NCBI GenBank assembly: GCA_009746045.1
Contig: RPFO01000864.1
Coordinates: forward strand, 1-64,000
DNA from: Mesostigma viride
Lineage: Eukaryota > Streptophyta > Mesostigmatophyceae > Mesostigmatales > Mesostigmataceae
Reading direction: 5' to 3'
Length of the DNA: 64,000 nt
Below the pieces are notes generated by a model. That model saw only the letters and a program-made list of their open reading frames with translations. It did not search any database and was not told where the DNA came from. The translations under genes and the position numbers were made by a program. Below are positions 10,899-26,982 of this stretch, piece after piece; the stretch's first letter is position 1, and every line of letters begins with the position of its first letter.

Positions 10899-13851
10899 GA
10901 AGGCATTCCAGAGCACTGCCAAGGCGGAGCTGGATCAGCTCTCCTCCCTGCCCTTCGGCAAGGAGATGTGCCGCCTCATCGGCAGTATCTACGAGCACGC
11001 CGTCAATGAGCTGTGGGGGGGGCAGGTGCCCGTGCTGGGGGTGCACCCGCGGGGCCCGCTGCGCCTGGCAGGGTCCCTACTGGGCTTTTCCCACCTGGAA
11101 GAGGGCGAGCGGCTGTCGGCGAACAAACAGCTGATGGGGGCGGAGTCCCTCAAGTACGTGCGGTCGCGCAATTTATTGCCAGATGACGTCTCTAGTGTGA
11201 AGTGGTGTACCACTGCCCTGTTGCGGTCCATGTGTGTTGCCGTCCCTGTGTGTCTCCGGCCCTGTGTGTTGCCGTCCCTGTGTTTTGCCATCCCTGTGTG
11301 TTTCCGACCCTGTGTTTTGCCGTCCATTGGTGTTGCGGTCCATTGGTGTTGCCGTCCCTGTGTGTTGGCGTCCCTATGTGTTGCCGTCCCTGTGTTTATT
11401 ACGTGCCGCTCTGGCATATCGCCGTGGCCGTGTCTCTCAACAGCGTGCCTGGCTCTGCGGGCTGGCACGGACCGCTTGCCTGCGTGGCGGCTGCTCGTAG
11501 CCAACATCACCTGCCTGTCCTCACCACACGCGCGCTGCCCACCCATCCATAGCCCGTTGCCTCGTGGTCGGCCGGCCTCGTGGCCTCTCCTTGCCGACCT
11601 GGCGCATGCCCCTGCACCCCCACTCCTTTCACTCAGACTGCACTGATCACCCCTCGACCCCCAGTAGTCACTCTTCGACTCTTACCAGTCACCGACAGGT
11701 GCAAGCCCGACTCTGACCAGTCGTTGAGTGGCTAGTGTTCCATACTAGCTGTGATGGAGCCATGGATCACCCTCCCAGTGTGTGCATGCCATCCTATATG
11801 TGCGATGATGCCAGCCAAGCGTTGCAGTAGCCACTCCGCCACTTTCCTGTGCGCCCTCACTCGCGGTGGGGCTTGTAGGCGCCGTGAAAGCACAGCAAGT
11901 ACAGTCATTCACGCCTTAAGTTGGGTTGGCTTAAGTTGGGTTCACGCCTTAAGTTGGGTCGAATTGAATTCCGGCGTTCTGAGTTCAAAGTAGTTCAGAA
12001 TACTATGTTTTAGTATCTTTAGTTCAAATTAGTAGAATTTAGTAGAGTCATTCACGCCTTAAGTTGGGTTCACGCCTTAAGTTGGGCTGACCCCTCAAAA
12101 ACCACGAACCCAACTTAAGGCGTGAATGACTGTACGCGGAGCCTTGGGCGGCACTTGAATGCCTGCGACAGATGGCGGTACATCGCATGATGCCTACTTG
12201 CCCACCAGCGCGGCATCCAGTGGCTGTCCCACCCACATCCCCGCATCCCCTGGTGGGCCCCCATCTCACGGCTTCCACCCATTACCATCATATTCTCCCT
12301 GCTTCGACCACGGCCGAGGAATGAGTAACCCCCGCCAATCCTTGCGCGCCACGTGTCGCGTGCGTCTGCCCTGCACTCAGGATGGGCCGCGTGTGGGAGG
12401 GCTCCATGCGTGCCGGCCGAGCGAAGAAAGTCGACCCACGCGTGGCGGAGATGACCCACGAGATGCTCGCGCGCCTGTGGGAGGTAGGCGCGGTGGTTGC
12501 ACGCGATGAGGGCTGCAGGCATGGGTTGGGTGGACGCGCCCAAACCCATGCACCGACCCTTGTGTCATCCCTGCCCCCCTGGCCCTGTTGCCCTCTCGTA
12601 CCCGCCCACCCATGTGCTCCCCATCACCCATCCATCCCTGTGTCGTCTACCGTCTGCGTGCTCTCATCGCTGGTTGTGATGGTGAAACCGAGCTCATTGG
12701 GGACACGGTGTTGCGGTGGGCATCGGGCATGTGCAGCGCGATGCACCCACTGCGTGCTGAGATCGCTAGGGGTCAGGCAGACACGCTCCCGTAACTTGGA
12801 TCATTTGTTTCCATCCAGCCAATGGTAGCTTTGTGGGGCCCGGGTGTAGCTGCGCGGTGTGGTGGTCTGTACCCATCTGTGGCTGGGTACGTTTGTGCGC
12901 CTCCCGTGCTGAGTGTCTAATGCCTCAGCTGGGGGGCACTACAACAAGATTCCAGCCGTGGTCAACCTGCCTACTTCGGCGATACTAGAATATCGCGTAC
13001 GTCCGTGCGTAGTACTCCTGCGCACATAGGTCTGGTGGTGAGTCATCTTCTATAGGTTCAGCAATATCGGACATATTGGCACCCCTCTCCGGTAAAGAGG
13101 TTTTTCGCAGTTGGGCTGTTTCGAAACGTTAAGTGAGATGCCTTCGCATCAGGAGACTCACACAGCCGCGAAATCATGCCAAAGGTCCTATGTTCGATTC
13201 CTTGCTGGTAGCTTCTAGGCTTTCTTACTCTCTGTGTTCCGCGGAATCTCAGATTTGGGCAGCTAGCGTTTTCACGTTTGTTGCTTTCTGACGACAATGC
13301 CTCAGCTGGGGCCCACCCTGGTTTTCAGCAGAATCTGTATGGCAGCGATGACCCACTACAGTTGCTCTGTGTCCCGCAACCCGTGCCCAACCTCTTTGCT
13401 GCGCCCTGTTTGCTTTGCGGGACTTCCACATGGGTGTGCGTCCTCAGCAGTGCACGACAACAAATACACGTGTGATAGGCAAATGCACACCAGGCGCAAG
13501 GCGTGTGAAGCGAGACAAGCAATATTTTAGCAAAGAGACATTGTCTGCAAATGCATGCCTGGCCATGCACCAAGGAAGGGTAAATGCACATGACGTTCAG
13601 CCAGGACCCGTGGTTGGGACCCTTCAGCTTTCTTGTGGCTGAGCGATGCTTCCTCGTTGTGGGTTGCTTCCATGTTGACTGTGACGCCATTTGCCACGGG
13701 GTGCCTGTGCCAGATCTCGTTTGCAGACTACGTGAGCACGCTGCGCGAGGTGTGCATGCGCGTGCTCCTGGACAAGAGGAAGACCAAGGGGGAGCTCGAC
13801 ACCCTGGCGGCAGGCCTTCACAAGCTGGGACAAATATTCAAGGCAGCATGA
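10899..13851 (+). CDS. DnaJ-X domain protein, 3' exons (5' part outside window)
   Basis: Three exons join in phase: 10899-11153, 12381-12483 and 13714-13851 (stop TGA 13849-13851), giving 164 residues. Splice sites are CCCAG/G, CAA/GTACGT, CTCAG/G, GAG/GTAGGC and CCAG/A. The product matches the C-terminal X domain of plant and fungal DnaJ proteins. The first exon has the PFGKEMCRLIGSIYEHAV block (usual form: phenylalanine-glycine, then IGxxY). The last two exons join into LARLWE-ISFADYVSTLREVC, which aligns with the family's LWxLNxxDIExTLxxVC helix, followed by GLHKLGQIF. These are HSP40-type co-chaperones of Hsp70. The J domain must lie upstream, beyond the minisatellite, because the first visible exon begins with the last base of a split codon. 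Intron 1 (11154-12380) contains a MITE. The X-domain call is firm; the full gene structure is inferred. Confidence 0.8.
11226..11400. repeat. Short tandem repeat in DnaJ-X intron 1
   Basis: Degenerate repeats of about 18 bp built on GTTGCCGTCCCTGTGT, with GTTTTGCC and GTTTCCGACC variants. They lie just after the first visible exon and are intronic by the splice model. Confidence 0.7.
11902..12132. mobile_element. Mariner-type MITE (231 bp) in DnaJ-X intron 1
   Basis: The segment starts CAGTCATTCACGCCTTAAG and ends with its reverse complement. It is flanked by TA at 11900-11901 and 12133-12134, the expected Tc1/mariner target duplication. Extra copies of CACGCCTTAAGTTGGG lie inside both ends. 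No coding capacity. The superfamily call rests only on the TA duplication and the CAGT start. Confidence 0.7.
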
Positions 13852-14247
13852 GCTTGATCTATTAAGTGAGACAAATATTCCTGGACGCATGGCGATCCAA
13901 CGCCGTGGATTGTTAAGTGACCCCAGTCAGCTCTGTGGGGCCGCCTCGCCGGGCGGTGTACGGCACACGGACTTCGTGTATGGGTCACTTGGTGGTCACT
14001 GGACCTGTGGCATGCGGCACACCTGCAGCACGGGGTTTGTGATGTTGCATGCGATCTGTGGGCCAACCGCGGCGCCCGGATATCGAGTGAGACAGCTCAA
14101 TGCATCCCATGGCTGGCAAACATCTAGCTGTGACTACTGTAAATTGTAAAAACCCGGTATGGTACCAAACTATCTCTCTGTAAAAACGATGAGGGGTATC
14201 AGGCGCGCCGTGACCATGAGAGTGCAGCATCTCCCACTGTGTAATAA
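13852..14247 (+). other. 3' flank of the DnaJ-X gene
   Basis: There is no gene here. TGTAA motifs at 14138-14142 and 14145-14149, about 290 bp after the stop, are candidate poly(A) signals of the chlorophyte type. Confidence 0.35.
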
Positions 14248-14335
14248 TGTATAAATTAATTAAGAACATAGCTCCGTGGGGGAGCCTATGTACCACATAT
14301 CCTTGAGAAGGGGCTTATGGGTTTTGACCTCCAGA
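14248..14335 (-). mobile_element. LINE/SINE 3' end fragment with terminal hairpin
   Basis: Read on the minus strand, the segment contains a pseudo-palindrome GCTCC..CCAC..GGAGC, then CTATGTTC and a TTAATTAATTT tail. This matches the 3' ends of the non-LTR elements at 33.6, 37.4, 39.3 and 60.9 kb. It is a 5'-truncated copy. Confidence 0.5.
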
Positions 14336-14570
14336 TGGGCACGAGACTTTAGACCCTGTTGGATATAGGAGACCCCGGCCGGGTACCATGGGAGCTCAAA
14401 CATCGAACTCCTGACCCAAACTCCAACATCGCCTGTGCCTCACCATATTCCAGCAATGACCTCTTTTAAATTCCATTTTCTTTGTTATTATCAAGGAGAC
14501 AACCAGCACAGGCATGATTATTATTATTACTCTTTACTTTTTCTTTACTTATTATTGTTATTATTTACAT

Positions 14571-15252
<682 letters not shown>

Positions 15253-15306
15253 ACCGCGTTAAGTTGCGACGCCAAGTTTTAGGCGGCGATCGCAACTTAA
15301 CGCGGT
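15253..15306. repeat. 17-bp perfect inverted repeat (MITE-like end)
   Basis: ACCGCGTTAAGTTGCGA at 15253-15269 is followed by its exact reverse complement at 15290-15306, then GGTTATGACTGTAA. The outer part resembles the terminal repeat of the 11902-12132 MITE (CAGTCAT..CGC.TTAAGTTG). A related end, GGTTAACGCGGTAATGATTG, occurs near 40552. Confidence 0.65.
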
Positions 15307-15542
15307 TATGACTGTAACTCCACTCCACTCAACTCAGGGAGGCTGTCGCCTCGCGCGCAACATCTCATCAAATTGCAAATGCGAGCTGCTGTCGAGTCGC
15401 TCGCCTAGCCTTAAACCGGTGAGCCTGTCGGGATTCGTGATTTTCCTTGTAGTACCACGGCATGTCTCCAATACTGGCCTGGTTGTGGAAGCCGTGATCA
15501 ATCTATTGAATCTCCGCAGGATTTTTATTGTTTGAAGTACTC

Positions 15543-16502
15543 ATGGAGCATTACACGGACCCTATCGCAGCCAGGCGACCAAAACGGAACTTGGCCAGCC
15601 CAAACAAGCCGGCACCGTCTGGGAGCCGGCAGCCGGAACCGGATGCGGTCGATCCACGAGGTCAGGAATTTAGCGCGGCTATTACCAGCGAACCACGGCC
15701 TGCTCTGAAGACAACCAAAAGCCGGGCGGCAGCGGATTCAGGGCGTACGGGTGCCGCGGTTCCCTCGGAAAACAAACCCCCAAAGGGCGGTTCTAAGAGC
15801 GCGGCAAAGGCCGAAAAACCCGAACGGAAAAAAGGCGAGACGAGTGGAAAGTCTGCTGGAAATGAAAGAGGCGCTGCTAACAAGGAACCTGCTCACGGGG
15901 GCAGCAAGTCTGCTAACGAAGCCGGCGGTAAAAGCCCGCCCGCGTCAGGTACGAAACGCAAGGGAAGCCAACCTGACGAATCAAAACCTAGTCCTAGCAA
16001 GAAATTGAAGCAGATATCCAACAGCGCGAGCAGCCCAGTGAAGGCAGGAAACGAATTGCCAAGCAACGGGCTTGAAGAAGCTGGCAATGCCAAGCCTGCC
16101 GCGGGCGATGCGCCCACGAAACGGAAGGCAAAGCCGACCGCGAACGGCGCCGCTGCCGCTGGTTCGCAACAAACAGGGCTCCAACCTGGGCCCGGTGCAG
16201 GCCCATCCGCCAACAATTCAGGGGCGACGGTTGCAAATGCCGTCATCCCCGACCTCGCCGCGCGTGCCAGCACATGGGCGGACACTGGGGCGTCCTCGGC
16301 GGGCTTCAATGTACCGCTGGGCTTCCTGGACACCATCTTTGAGCAGGAGCTGAAGCAGCAGCGTGACGAGACGCAGCTTAAGGCGGAGCTGGTGGCTACC
16401 AAGCTGCGCGTGGCGTCGGACGTTGACCGCATCGAGAAGGTGCTGTGGGGATTACTGGCCGATCTGCGCAACATTAAGAGCATTTGTGGGATACGCACCT
16501 GA
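15543..16502 (+). CDS. Hypothetical basic low-complexity protein with C-terminal coiled coil (319 aa)
   Basis: An ATG at 15543 opens a 319-residue frame ending TGA at 16500-16502. I do not recognise a family. Residues 1-235 are rich in Lys, Ala, Gly, Pro, Ser and Asn, with clusters such as RRPKRN, KRKGS and SKKLKQ that look like nuclear localisation signals. Residues from about 260 (LGFLDTIFEQELKQQRDE) to 310 form a charged heptad-like helix, probably a coiled coil. An acceptor-like CTCCGCAG lies 27 bp before the ATG, so a 5'-UTR intron is possible. Most of the frame is GC-rich and uninterrupted, which argues for a real gene. It sits between transposon debris on both sides and could belong to a mobile element (as an ORF1-like protein), but nothing in the sequence proves it. 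Confidence 0.5.
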   Translation: MEHYTDPIAARRPKRNLASPNKPAPSGSRQPEPDAVDPRGQEFSAAITSEPRPALKTTKSRAAADSGRTGAAVPSENKPPKGGSKSAAKAEKPERKKGETSGKSAGNERGAANKEPAHGGSKSANEAGGKSPPASGTKRKGSQPDESKPSPSKKLKQISNSASSPVKAGNELPSNGLEEAGNAKPAAGDAPTKRKAKPTANGAAAAGSQQTGLQPGPGAGPSANNSGATVANAVIPDLAARASTWADTGASSAGFNVPLGFLDTIFEQELKQQRDETQLKAELVATKLRVASDVDRIEKVLWGLLADLRNIKSICGIRT

Positions 16503-17396
16503 GGGGGCAAGAAAAGGGAGAAGGGGGTAAACGGGGTGGTGGTGTGGTGGGGAGAGGGGGCCAGGAATACGGCGTGAGGGGGTAACTTGAAATACCCGCA
16601 ACAACCTGCACAGCCGGCATCGAGGGGGACAGCACCTGCAGTGGCCATGATACAAGGCGGCAGCCTCAGGTCCAAAGCCAGGCGTGGTTGCCATGCCTCC
16701 CGGCCATTGCGTGGTGCCAGGTGTCATGTGCCCTGGGTCGAGGCATTGCGTAGCGCCTTGGCCTGCCTGCCAGTTTTGCCGCAGATTTTGGCTTGCCAAA
16801 GGAAGACCGGTGTTGCGCCCTTTCGCGGTGGGGCACAGGCCTACCTGCTCCGCATGTGCATGCCTGTGCTGCTTACCCTGCGTGGATGCAGGGCCAACAT
16901 GGTTTGGTACACACCTGTTTTTAGGATAAAGGAATGGGTGTTTTCCGAGCATGAAATTATGGTGTAGATTTGATGGCTGACCCCCCATACATTTGTTGAC
17001 ATCGTCACACGCAGGTGATGCCTTTGTATAATGCAGTTTCCACGGTAGGCTTTGGTTGTTTCACCTGCATCCGACCATTTTGGATGTTGGAGTTGGAGTG
17101 ACGGGAGGTAGACAGAGGATGCGTGGAGTGGAGAGGAAGCCCTGTAGGGGAACACTGTACATAGTCTTTGTTTTAGTTGTCTCACTTCATAGTATTTGTT
17201 AACATTTTTGCTTTCTGTGCCTACTTGGTGGCAAGTCCACTGGATAGTTGTACTTGGCCCGACTCGTAAGTAAGTAATAATAAGTAAGTACTTGCGTGTC
17301 ATGCGCATGGGCATGCCACGTAGCAATATGCTGATCTCGTTAGAAAAATAATTACACGAAAGTTACAAATATCGTCCAGATCACGCCCCAACCGTA
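16503..17396. other. Gene-free stretch
   Basis: Unique sequence with no convincing exon, repeat or RNA gene. Confidence 0.4.
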
Positions 17397-17576
17397 TATC
17401 AAGGAGACAACCAGCGTGCAGGCCAGAAATCGGGAGAATCCGGACCATGGTAGCTCGAGCCTGCCGTCATCTTGTCCGCGTTTTCAAGTCGTTTGAACAG
17501 GATGATGAATTCTATGAATGGAGATGGAAATGTGTAGCCTTGTGCATTGAAATTATGGCTGGCTTACGTGTAGAGA
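17397..17576 (+). repeat. Dispersed repeat R (TATCAAGGAGACAACCAGC family)
   Basis: About 170 bp beginning TATCAAGGAGACAACCAGC and including GGTAGCTCGAGCCTGCCGT and GAAATTATGGCTGGCTTA. Other copies are at 39912-40040 and 46408-46570, with a short trace at 14490. Here it directly precedes the ORF1-element 5' monomers. Confidence 0.75.
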
Positions 17577-17890
17577 ACGAGCCACGAGCCACGAGGTAGC
17601 CATGGCTGACGTACAGTGGAGCTCATAACTTTCACATTTGGGCCCCAAATTCGGCCGTGAATATCACTATCGCTTCGTCTTTCTAAGACGCACTCGCTGA
17701 TATACTTTCCCATGATGGCTAGGCATGCAATGGCTAGGGTTCACCTCCAGAGCGACGAGCCACGAGGTAGCCATGGCTGACGGCGGCCGAGCTCATAACT
17801 TTCACGTTTGAGCACCGAATTCGGCTGTGAATATCACTATCGCTTCGTCTTTCTAAGACGCACATGCTGATATAATTTTCCGAAGCTATT
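17577..17890 (+). repeat. Two 171-bp tandem monomers in the 5' UTR of the ORF1 retroelement
   Basis: GAGCCACGAGGTAGCCATGG..TCTTTCTAAGACGCAC occurs twice, with CATGGCTGAC at 17601 and 17772 (171-bp period). The second copy leads straight into the ORF1 start. The complete element at 57255 carries one copy in the same position, so this is its 5' UTR, duplicated. Tandem 5'-UTR monomers are known in rodent L1 elements; a promoter role here is inference. Confidence 0.7.
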
Positions 17891-18060
17891 ACGCAATATA
17901 TGACGAGCAAACGCTCCTCGACGCAACGCAGCCTGGCGGCTGCGCTCGGCCATGAAAATACGTCTGCAGCTCCGGCTGCAGCTTCGCCCTCAGGTCCGAC
18001 AGGCAGCGGTGACACTAGTCCACACTGCATGGTGGTCGCCCCGAACCCTCCCGGGCTTAA

Positions 18061-19790
18061 CCCGTGTTTTTTTACAACGCGATACATCGCGTTGTAGGGT
18101 TAGAACGCGATGTATCGCGTTGTAATCTGACACGTGGCAAACCTATTAAACATGCGATTTTTGGTCTGAAACTTTCAAGATAGGTCAGAAACATCTCATA
18201 GAATTCAAGAAAAAATCCTGGTATTTTTGGTATTTTTTTTGTGACAGCTGCAAACAAATATGTACCACTGAAATCAGGCATTTTCGCGGGACGAAGGTGA
18301 AGACGACGGCGATGGCGGCAGGTAGATCTCGCCAGTTTTCGCGCGAATTTCAGTGGCTGTTGGGTGGCACGACCATGATGATGCGTTCAAAGGTTGATAA
18401 TTAGGTTTCTACGAGTTTGTTGAGGTACTGGGGCCGCAAAGGAAACGTAGTTTTTTCCAGTTTCTCACCCAACTTTCATGCGGAAACCCTGGAAACCGGC
18501 ATACATATTATTATGTCAAGACTCGGGTCTGCTGCGGCACCATGCTTGGTATTTCCATGGTGTTTCGACATGTTTATTCATTCCGAACGTCCGGACTCTC
18601 GGCTAAACCGAGAATTGTGCAGACTTTTATTGGGTAGCGCCGGGCATGATGGTGCCTGCAAATAGCGTAAGGCGTGACCGTGGCTATTGCTACGGGATTC
18701 TGTATTTTCCTGGAAATGGCCTCTGCCACCGGCTCAATAGTGCTTGCAGGCGTAAGTATATCGTGTTTCTACCTAGTTTCTGCCAGTTTTCCACTTATTT
18801 CTACCGACCTCTGCCCAGCCTCTCTAAGACCGCCATCCTACTCGACGTTGCTTGCATGTCAGCCATAGCAGGTTGCAGTTGTGCAGTATTTAGGTGCTGT
18901 ATACGTCGTCAAGCCGCGCATATATCGTGAGGATTGGATGTTGATGGTTTATACTGCGTTGATTGTGCAAGAAGACCAGCTAGGTGCCCATAATCATGGT
19001 GTATAATCATGTGTTGTTAGCATCTTGCCACCATTTGCTAGCATGCATTCCAGCGTCATCTTTGCCTGCATGTAAGCTCATGGATCACTCAACCTATCCA
19101 AGCCTTGCATTACACGTGCCTCTTTCTTTCAGTATTGCACGCGTTATGGAATGAAAACCCAGCACCTCCGTTCCCACGAGGCATGTGCTCAACACGTTGT
19201 GAGAGTGGATGATGCTTTGGCTATGGCTGCCTGATTCAGTCATATTAGGTCATCCAGTCATGATGTTTGATGCATGTTTGATGCTGTATAACTTATACAA
19301 CACCTATTTTCAACGTTTTGACCCTCCAAGCTCACTATGGCCCCGTTTATGGGGCTCATGTCGTTGCGTCATGTTGTGAAGGGCTCTCATTTTTCCCACT
19401 GCGTTGTACTGCGTTGTAATTGTGATGCTAATGAAAAATAGCTCCAGTGGCCCAATGGGCCTGAGTTTTGTTTCACAGAGCCTGCATATGTTGCCCATAG
19501 CTCGTGCAAGAAGCCAGATTTTTTTCATGAACCATTTGTGAATAAGCACATGACTTGTGACCTAGGGTCAAGAAATCGCGGTCATGGTAAGACCCCCCTG
19601 TATTCAAACCAGTGTATCTCTCTAATGAATTAGCATTTTGTAGGTCTGAGTAGCTCAAAAAATCCTTTGATTTATGGGCTTTCAGGAAAGTATATACATG
19701 ACCATGAAAAAAAATTTTCCTTAGGTGCTATACGCGTTCTAAAAAAAGCTTACAACGCGATATATCGCGTTCTAATTAAAAAAACACGGG
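18061..19790. mobile_element. TTAA-flanked non-autonomous element 1 (1730 bp)
   Basis: It begins CCCGTGTTTTTTTACAACGC and ends with AAAAAAACACGGG, flanked by TTAA at 18057-18060 and 19791-19794. Palindromes built on ACAACGCGATACATCGCGTTGT sit just inside both ends. The TTAA duplication and the CCC start fit the piggyBac superfamily. The interior has no transposase and no long open frame, so it must move in trans. It interrupts ORF1 after the codons for PPGL. Confidence 0.8.
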
Positions 19791-19922
19791 TTAATGCCTC
19801 GCCATTGGCATCGCCTGACCCTAAACGCAGCCGCCCAGCCGACAAAACAGGAGGGTTTTCACGCCCCACAGAACCGCGCTTTCGGCCCCAAGAGTGGTTG
19901 CGCTGGATTAGGACAAATTGCG

Positions 19923-21388
19923 GAAGGCATCAGAAGTGTCCTAAATGAAAAGTTGGCAAACATGGTTTTTTTATGCCAGGAGCATTTCAGAATATGTTTT
20001 AACAAGTTTTGTCAAGAAATTTTAATCAGCGCTTGTGTTTCAAGGAAAGTATTCCATGCTGTAATGCATATTTGCTATACACACTGTCTCCGACATGGCA
20101 TCATGATTGAAGATGCTGAGATCCTATGATTATAATACATATAATGCATTCATAATTCATTGTCTGGCTGAAATAAACATCTTTCATGCATGTATCAATA
20201 TCAATTCAGTGGAGAGACCATGCTGAGTCCGGCAAAGTTTGCACGCGGGATTATGCCATGTATTAGGATCACAGGTGCCGCCAGGTCTGCTAGCTAACGC
20301 ACAGGGTCGCGGCTTCGCGGCTTTGCGGAGTATGTTATATACCAACAATGCATGTGTTGGATCAAGCTCCCATGCGTCTCGACTGATCACAACAAACTGA
20401 ACCAAAGATGGATGCTACTTGGGAGCAACCGCAGTGGGCACCAATTGAATCAAGGAGCGGCAACGAGCATCATCGCCCCGCCTAATGGCGACGGCAGCAG
20501 CTAGCTAGCTACGCGGTTTATAAAAACGCAATAGTGCCAGAAGCAAACAACGGTTCAGTGCATGAATCACGAGTGTGTCCGCAATAGCACCGGTAGCAAG
20601 GATGATGTAAGACCGTGGCACTCGGGCAGTTACGGCACGCGGCAAGAGCAAATTGGCGCATAGTGGTTTAACGCATGTTCAATGGCCATTGCAAGTGCGC
20701 GAGGGTTGCAGCAACTATAGCACATTGCTTGCAGTGATGACAACGAGTCATAACATCATTGGTGACCCAGCCATTATAACTTCATTGTAGTTGTCAAAGC
20801 ATCAAATCAGTTGACTGATCAAATTTGGGAGATCCAAGTGCTAGCCATGCAGGGGAGCCAGCCATACAGGCCTGGAAATGCAACCCTGGCCCGGGCATCT
20901 GATCTAACCCAGTGGCTTCGAAGAGACATTGCCACTCCCTGTGGAATACTACGTCCCGACACCGCTTCAGTCACGCATGTCAGTAAAACCGGTTCGTCCC
21001 CTGCCTGGCACACAAGGCCGAGGCAGGTGGGAGGGAAGTAACGGTGAAACATAATAATGGTTTGGCATATATGCCACAAAATATGTCGGAGCCCAGCCCC
21101 CCGCAGGCCCCACCAGCCATGATGTGCAAGAATAAAAAACAGCGACACGTGAAGATGCAGCTAATAATGCTTGCAGCACCAGAGACGTATTCCACGTGCA
21201 ACCCCCCTCCTCAGCACTGGCCCCATCCATGATCCCTGGAATCGCAATGGGCAACCACGGAGCATAAGTGGCAGTAGCAAACACGGTAGCGTGAATGGCA
21301 CGAAGGGAATGAGTTCAGGACAGTGGTACAACCGCAACAGCATATAACAGCCGCAACAGCAGGATAAAGACAAGAACAACACCCATTG
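19923..21388. other. Left non-coding arm of the 11.84-kb element
   Basis: About 1.4 kb with no supported gene between the left terminal repeat and the 3' end of the DUF7869-like gene. Confidence 0.4.
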
Positions 21389-21563
21389 TCAATTGTATAT
21401 GGTAATATACAAGATATGTTGCCAGTGAATCCAATACGTGTCAGATCTATGCAGAAAGCCAGCCGGAGAAATGTCCATGGCACACATCACATATGAAGAA
21501 AGCAAAATTGCACGGCGACAAAAAAAAAAACTACTACCACGTGCTGATTGAAGACCAAGACGA

Positions 21564-25786
<4,223 letters not shown>

Positions 25787-25843
25787 TGTGCCTACTCCGT
25801 CAGCATTCTCCCTATCTGTAAACGCAACAACCTGGATTCCCAA

Positions 25844-26982
25844 CAGACTGCGATACTAGAAACTTCAAACCAAGGTACCTGGACGCAGCTACCCTACCAT
25901 TACTACCTAGCCACAACTGGTTATGTCACGTAGATTGGCCACCTCTAGTCTAGGTCCTGTCTGCTTCTGTCACCATTTAATAGCATCCGCATTTCATACC
26001 AATGATTCGTCCCCTGCAAAATTAATTCGCACAACAAACGCTACAGCAGATTATTAGCAGCCGGTTGTCTCACCTGCAGCACCTCTTTAAGACATTGTAA
26101 TAGCACTGATGACAGCGTGGCGTTGCTTGACAGACAATCATCATGCCTTCGGCGTACCTCTCACGCACATCAGGTTACAGTGTACAGTTTAGGTCGAGCT
26201 ACTGTATCGATGCCTGGCCTCCGCTGGGGAAGCCTTGTCCGCGGAGATACGATGCCTGGCCTCGGCTGGGGAATATTGTATACGTTGCCTGCCTCGGCTA
26301 CGGAAACCTTGTCCGCGGAGATACGATGCCTGGCCTCCGCTGGGGAAACCTTGTCCGCGGAGATACGATGCCTGGCCTCGGCTGGGGAATATTTTATAAG
26401 ATTCCTACCTCGGCTACGGAAACCTTGTCCGCGGAGATACGATGCCTGGCCTCCGCTGGGGAAAACCTTGTCCGCGGAGATACGATGCCTGGCCTCGGCA
26501 GGCTCGGCTGGGGAATATTTTATAAGATTCCTGTGTCGGCTACGGAAACTTTGTCCGCGGAGATACGATGCCTGGCCTCCGCTGGGGAAAACCTTGTCCG
26601 CGGAGATACGATGCCTGGCCTCGGCAGGCTCGGCTGGGGAATAATTTATACGTTGCCTGCCTCGGCTATGGAAAAACCTGTCCGCGGCGATACGATGCCT
26701 GGCCTCCGCTGGGGAAAACCTTGTCTGCGATACTTGTCTGAGATACGATGCCTTGTACTAGGAAACGGACACGAAGCCTGGCTTCGGAGATACTATAATG
26801 CCTGGGATCCGCAACTGTCACCTCATTCAAACGCCGGATCTCCCGCCTGAGCCGGGGCTCCAGCCAGTGCCTCCGTCTTGGAATGAATTTAACGCCGGAA
26901 ACGATGGTATTCGGTGCGGCTAAACGATTGTTGGCGATAATGCCGGAAGCAATGAGTAGTGCTGCGGAAAAGTGAGTAATAA
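25844..26982. promoter_or_regulatory. Divergent intergenic region of the 11.84-kb element
   Basis: It separates the two divergent genes and should hold both promoters (inference from layout). I cannot point to a core promoter motif. Half of it is the minisatellite listed separately. Confidence 0.35.
26207..26745. repeat. Compound minisatellite between the two divergent genes
   Basis: GATACGATGCCTGGCCTC followed by CGCTGGGGAA and CTTGTCCGCGGA is repeated as a ~55-60-bp module. Pairs of modules plus an AATATTTTATAAGATTCCT spacer form a ~120-bp higher-order unit seen at least three times. Confidence 0.9.

Noticed and set aside
13120-13215. tRNA gene around the B box at 13192
   Set aside because: The T-stem and acceptor stem do not pair; at best a decayed tRNA-derived element.
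19560-19625. tRNA-like stretch near TATTCAAACC
   Set aside because: No A box and no stems.
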